From contig SIJG01000115.1 of the NCBI GenBank assembly GCA_023374025.1, positions 39,016 through 103,015 on the forward strand: a stretch of 64,000 bases of DNA, in the 5' to 3' direction. The position numbers and the translations under genes are program-made. The DNA comes from Heterodera schachtii (lineage: Eukaryota > Nematoda > Chromadorea > Rhabditida > Heteroderidae). Positions 59,434 through 64,000 of the stretch are shown here, piece by piece; the first letter of the stretch is position 1; every line of letters begins with the position of its first letter. The notes beneath the pieces are model-generated. The model saw only the letters and a program-made list of their open reading frames with translations. It had not been told where the DNA came from and searched no databases.

Positions 59434-59871
59434 GTGACGGACAAAAGAACAAAAACAGTGATCAGCCACAGAAGAAGAAATTAATTAAGAATGACGATTG
59501 ATCATAATTCATCAGTGATAAAATGAATGCATTTTATGAAGAAAAACCTCTCAATTTCGGCAATAAATAAATAAATCGGATGGCAAAAAATATCAAAATA
59601 GAATTTTTTTAACCATTTTGCCAAATTTTATAAAATAAAGTTAATTTGTTTTCGTTTATACATCTGTTTTGTGATTTATTGGTTAGTGCGTTACCACCAT
59701 GAAAATTTATTTAAGAGGTTTTTAATCATAAAATTTCATTTGAAGAAATGACGAGCAGAAAAAAGGAATGGAACGCAACAGAGGAGGACCACCAAAGAGG
59801 AGAAATTTTGCAAAATGATGTTTCTAATCATCTTCTTCTGCTGATCACTGTTTTTGTTCTTTTGTCCGTCA

Positions 59872-59953
59872 CTAATTGTCAGAAGACGACGGCCCATTTG
59901 TGATGCTTTGTCCGGCTTTTTCTTCCACTTCATCCGGTGGCGGAGACAATGGC
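59872..59953 (-). pseudogene. F-box-like family last-exon fragment, copy E
   Basis: Reads GPLSPPPDEVEEKAGQSI and a Ser/Asp end with a stop on the minus strand, preceded by TTAAG acceptor at 59,954. Upstream only the last bases of exon 4 with its donor (CATTGG|GTGAGC type, ~60,012) remain. No further upstream exon of this copy follows, so it is a 3'-end remnant. It faces copy C, whose last exon ends 440 bp away. Confidence 0.75.
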
Positions 59954-60059
59954 CTTAATTAGACGCAATTTGAATTATTTAAACAAAATTAAATGCTTTT
60001 TTAATTGCTCACCCAATGTAACAAAAAATTTTTAAAAGTTTTTGAAAAATCTAATAACA

Positions 60060-61380
60060 TATTCCTAGGGGTGTTTTGACGCGCTGAGTACGTTTCCGGA
60101 CTTCTTTTTGGCAAATTCCGAACCCGGACTCGAACCTTTTTCTAAAAAAAAATTTGGAAGTAACACCTAAGTCTAAAAATGGCTTGAATAATCTTTTTAC
60201 TGAAGCATTGATAAATGACATTCAATTTGTTTCCATATCATACATATTTTAACTATTTTTAGACTAAAACAAATGAAATTTGGAAGACTTGAATTTTCGA
60301 CTTAAGACGGACCGACCGATTATAATTTTCATTAGTGATCAATGCATTTTATGAAAAACCTCTCAATTTCGATAAATAAATTAAAATAATTTTTTAAACC
60401 AAATTTTATGAAGGAAAAATAATTAATTTTCGGGGAAGAATTTTTGTGAGAAAATTTTTTCAATTCTTAGGGGTGTATTTTCTGAAATTTTTTCAGGTCG
60501 CTTTTTTGGGGTGTATTTTTCATTTTTATTGCAATTTTAGTAAGAATTTTTCCCAAAATCATGAAAAAGGCGCCAAAAATGGCGAAAATTTTGTGTGTCG
60601 TAAATCCGTCAAAATCCCGAAAATTAATTGTCACAGTTTTAAAAGAAAAACATTCACTCGATAGATAGTAGAGTTGTACGGGACGGGACACGGACAACTG
60701 AGTACCAAAGTCGCGGTTTTGACAGGGAAATTTCCGGTTGTGTTAAATTCGGCACTCGGACATAGTAAAATTTTTTGTTCGAATTCGGGTCCGGGGTTCG
60801 CAATTGGGTAAATCCAAGTTCAGTTTCGCGACCAGCGCCCTCGAAAACTCCCGGAAACTGATTTTGAGTACAAATTAAAAAATAATTTAAATAGAAACCC
60901 CATTCTTCAGGATTGCCTGAAAATCACTTTTTATCAAAACAATTTTGAATCGGTTAAAAAGAAAACTTTTTTTATTTTCAGTACTGAAGTGTCCATTTTC
61001 ACTGGGACTCAGCTGTCCCAGTGCCTAGATGGCATCGGTTCGAATTTATACCTTGTTTTTTAAACTTAGCGGATCAAGAGCTTTCGAATGGTACCAAATT
61101 TGTCCGAATTTTACCGTTTTAAAGGGTCAGGGACCCCCTTTTTCACTCAATTTTTCGAGTTTTAAGCCGGTTCAAAACCCGGTTTTTTTGGCATTTCCGC
61201 AACTGGAGACCGACTTTTTCGTGCATAGCTCGTCAAGGCGAATCGATTGGTATATCATTCGTGCCGTTTTTTTACGGTTGTTGACTATACTACACCCCGG
61301 CACTCTCCCCCCTTGTGCCTATGTGAGTGGAGGACTAAGAGTGATTTCGCCCATAGATAGGGGGAAATGAGAATAATGGA
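60060..61380. other. Repeat-derived region without a supported gene
   Basis: Holds decayed pieces: GTATTTTTCATTTTTATTGC region, a half-unit of the GTCGAAAATTC family at 60,770-60,860 (GTTCGAATTCGGGTCCGGGG, GACCAGCGCCCTCGAAAA), and a stretch at 61,060-61,270 with GAGCTTTCGAATGGTACCAA. The open frame across 61,029-61,370 is not accepted as a gene because it runs through these repeats. Confidence 0.5.
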
Positions 61381-61386
61381 TAGAGG

Positions 61387-61442
61387 CTGCGTAGCTCAGT
61401 TGGAAGAGCACGGCACGGATTGCTGGTCCCGGTCCCGACCAA
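61387..61442 (+). tRNA. Truncated tRNA-like sequence
   Basis: GGCTGCGTAGCTCAGTTGGA and AGAGCACGG reproduce a tRNA 5' acceptor strand and a perfect D-arm (GCTC/GAGC with A-box bases). The following part can form a weak stem (CGGCA/TGCTG) with too short a loop, then GGTCCCGGTCCCGACC, which is not a normal T-arm. No 3' acceptor strand complements GGCTGCG. Probably a tRNA pseudogene or a tRNA-derived SINE head; the anticodon cannot be assigned. Confidence 0.4.
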
Positions 61443-61610
61443 CCCAAATAGATAGCAAACCATTTTTATACATCCGATTTTTTTTTACCGAAATTCAGAG
61501 GTTTTTCATGATAAAATGCATTTGATCACTGATTTGATTTATGATCGGCGGTCATTTCTTAATTAATTCATTTCTTCTACGGCTGATCACTGTTTTTGTT
61601 CTTTTGTCCA

Positions 61611-62744
61611 TCACTCATTGTCAGAAGAAGACGCCCCTTTTGTGATGCTTTGTCCCGCTTCGTCTTCTTCTTGCGGTGATGGAGAAAATGGCCTAAATTA
61701 AGCGAAATTTGAATTATTTAAACAAAATTAAATGCCTTTTTTATTGCTCACCCAATGCAACGCAATTGCTTGGGTTGGCCATCTTTTCTCGGAATATGCA
61801 ACCATTTGGACAATGTTCGGCCAGCAGAAATTGTTGCATTTGGCACATCAAAATCATCACCAATCGCCATCGAATCGGGCAACAAAGCACCGGAATAGAT
61901 GGAATTCAATTGGTCGAGATCAGTGAGAATTGATGGCGAAATGAGACGACGCAATTTGTCAAAAAGAATGCCATTGGAAACGCCCAAGTGGCGAATGTTT
62001 GCCGAAAAAATTGGCCAAATTTCATAATAACACCCCAAACGGGCTGCTCATCTGCTGTTGCAAACGGAACAGTCAAACGCAAATTGGTGCAATCAGTGAG
62101 AATTGTCGGTGAAATCAAACGACGCAAATTGTTCAAATGATCACCATGGGGAAAGCGTAAGTGGCGAATGTTTGTCGAAAAAATGGGCCAAATTTCTTGG
62201 GACAAAACATCCCAAATCAGCTGCTGCTCATCCATGTGATGTGATGATGGAATCCACAAATGTAAATTGGTGCTTTTGTCAAAAATTTGGTGGTTTGAAC
62301 GAAAAAAAGCGATGACGGAGTGATCAATGTACCTGAAAATGGAATGAATGCTTTTATTGTCATAGCTCTGATTTTCAATTACTCAATCTGAAAGCGCTTA
62401 AAACGGATTTTGCTGGGCAACGGACGGACGGGCAATGGAAATGGCACAAATCCGCCATTTATCCGTACATAAAGTTTTGCTTTTGGTCCTTTGTACTTGC
62501 GACGAATTGCGATTGGTCTCCAAATTGTCAATTCTCTTTTGCCATCAAAATGTTTGTCCACCAACGCATTGAAACGTGGCGAAAGCAATGCCAATTTGAG
62601 GCCGAGTTGAGGACGGTCAAAACAGGGCAAAATGTCCATCCAAACGTCGTTGCAAATCCAACTGAAATGGGAAAAGGAAAAACAGTTTAGTTAAATAAAT
62701 GACGAATTTTGTGATTTTTAAGTATTTAATTAACGTCGGTTCAT
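61611..62744 (-). pseudogene. F-box-like family pseudogene, copy D
   Basis: Exon 1 ATGAACCGACG (62,744) is followed by TTAATT instead of the GT donor. Exon 2 (62,661-62,383) is intact (WICNDVWMDILPCFDRPQ). Exon 3 starts at 62,332 with YIDHSVIAFFRSNHQ, but the part around DEQ..IWDV..EIWPIFSTNIRHL is present twice (second version at ~62,050-61,930, out of frame through an indel near 62,030). The end of exon 3 (GQPKQLRC) is fused directly to the last bases of exon 4 (IG|GTGAGC at 61,752), so exon 4 and one intron are missing. The last exon (61,692-61,611) is intact. Function as a family protein is unlikely. Confidence 0.85.
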
Positions 62745-63032
62745 TTTTGACAGCAATTAGCACAATTTGGCCGAGTTCCGAATGATGTCACACAAAAAAG
62801 AGCAGAATATTTGATTAATTGCGTTGTATAAAGCCTGGCTTTTAGGGGTTTCCTATTTTTACGGATTGTACTTTGGATGAAAGAAGCAAGAAAATCACAT
62901 TTTATCCAAACAATTTTTGAATCTGTTCGGCATTAACTGTTTGTTGTCAATGAGCCTGAGGGATAACAAAATTCGGGAACAAACTAAGGTTGCATTTCAT
63001 AGTTTCGGGAAATACCAGTGAGAAAATTGTTT

Positions 63033-63200
63033 GCATGGACGGTAAAAAAAGAAAAAAAAGCGGCAAAAAATCATTGGCGTAAAAATCAAAACGCCAATGC
63101 ATTCAAATGGAAAACAAAGTGTCTTTATGTTTGATCAAATTCTAAATCGGAGACCAATGCCTCCAATCTACTTCAAATAGTTAAATCAGATGTTTATTAC
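63033..63200. repeat. Duplicate of 35,330-35,500 upstream of copy D
   Basis: Same words and order as the segment upstream of F-box-like copy A (GACGGTAAAAAAAGAAAAAA, CGTAAAAATCAAAACGCC). It marks a segmental duplication that included upstream DNA of these minus-strand genes. Confidence 0.85.
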
Positions 63201-63293
63201 AGATAATAAAAATAATTCTGAGCATTTTGGGGGGGGGGGGGGTAGAGAAAGGCAAATCAACATTTTTCTCTTAGCGAACATTGTTTTAATTAG

Positions 63294-64000
63294 GGTTCGA
63301 GCCCCGCCCCCGCCCCCGTCCCCGGGGACGGGACAGGTTTTGGGGCTCACCCCCGTCCCCGTGATTCAGACCCCCGCATCCCCCGCCCCCGCGACCTTCA
63401 CCCCCGCGGGGGCGCGGGGGTGAAAAATACACCCCTAAGAATGACATATTCGTGGATAAAAGGCAAAAAATTTATACAATTTTGAATTTTTTAAATCATT
63501 TTGACAAATGTTATGAAATAAAGTGAATTTTATTTTCATGTTTAAATATATTTGTGGATTAGTGGTTAGTGCTTAAACATTAACAATACTTTTTGTTATG
63601 AGTTCGACACCGGCTGACGTTTTCTTTTTATTTTATTTTTCCAATTAATACATGGTTTTTCTATATGTCCTTATTTGTAAGAAATGTTCTGATTTGGGGG
63701 TAGTGCCTTATTTTCATCTAAAAGAGGAAAAATTTGCTAATTTCTAATAAAATTCATATAAAGTCTGAAAATTTTCCCCTTGCGGCGCCAACCGGCACAG
63801 CCGGCCCCAAAAAAACCCTATTTTTTTCTTAAAAATTAGCCAAAGACCTTAAATTTTTGTCCTTTTTTGGACAAAGTTTGTTAACAAATGCATTCAAATT
63901 TTCAAAATTTTTTCCCGGCGGGACCTCTCCCCTCGCACATTCACCAAGTTTTTTTGGAAATGTGCCGCAAAAAATGTTAAAAATCTGATTTAATGATCCC
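63294..64000 (+). mobile_element. Left part of a TAGGG element, cut by window end
   Basis: Starts TAGGGTTCGAGCCCCGCC at 63,294, has CCCCGTCC/CCCCCGC subterminal repeats to ~63,420, then CACCCCTAAGAATG and the same AT-rich segment, tRNA-like stretch (63,553-63,622) and GC-rich patch (63,780-63,810) as the element at 50,854. The right end lies beyond the window. A G15 run precedes it at 63,228. Confidence 0.75.

Noticed and set aside
1..64000. CRISPR array or telomere repeats
   Set aside because: No short palindromic direct repeats with unique spacers of equal length, and no TTAGGC arrays. The fold-back arrays are contiguous tandem units.

Overview
The window looks like nuclear DNA of a plant-parasitic cyst nematode (Globodera/Heterodera type). 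This is inferred from an exact 22-nt match to the nematode spliced leader SL1, short GT-AG introns, and several copies of a five-exon F-box-like gene family that I recall as expanded in cyst nematodes. No database search was possible, so the genus is not proven.

The window has two compartments. From 1 to about 33,000 it is extremely AT-rich and I see no credible protein gene. The first ~25 kb carries A on the plus strand and is built from diverged copies of its own segments; from ~25.1 kb to 33 kb the bias flips to T. A 126-bp satellite opens the window. A GC-rich island (17,810-18,520) holds the SL1 match. A 207-N gap (33,526-33,732) sits almost exactly where the AT-rich compartment ends.

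From 33.7 kb on, genes and mobile elements alternate. F-box-like copy A (minus, 33,801-34,990) is intact except for its last exon, which falls in the gap. Copy C (plus, 56,730-59,433) is complete at 373 codons. Copies B (37,114-37,943) and D (61,611-62,744) are pseudogenes, and a 3'-end fragment lies at 59,872-59,953. A 14-3-3 gene (42,213-43,307, five exons, 235 aa) is followed by a second copy (51,963-52,880, 198 aa) that lost ~37 internal residues in frame. Between the second copy and its own upstream region lies a 4,965-bp segment (46,975-51,939) with 18-bp terminal inverted repeats and a perfect 8-bp target-site duplication. It carries a multi-exon type I membrane protein gene and a 65-aa membrane protein gene. 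The first 14-3-3 copy shows the matching empty site. An orphan four-exon gene lies at 45,017-46,156.

Mobile elements are the main theme. A 2,185-bp hAT transposon (53,644-55,828) has an 8-bp target duplication and a decayed transposase. Its ends match 153-bp MITEs at 38,543 and 39,322, which are nested inside both arms of a 1.9-kb fold-back element (38,081-40,008). Further fold-back elements lie at 40,362-41,335, 49,735-50,137, 56,129-56,602 and 58,044-58,398. Several element ends consist of short GC-rich subterminal repeats (CCGG, CCCCGAC, CGGGAT, CCGGGTA).
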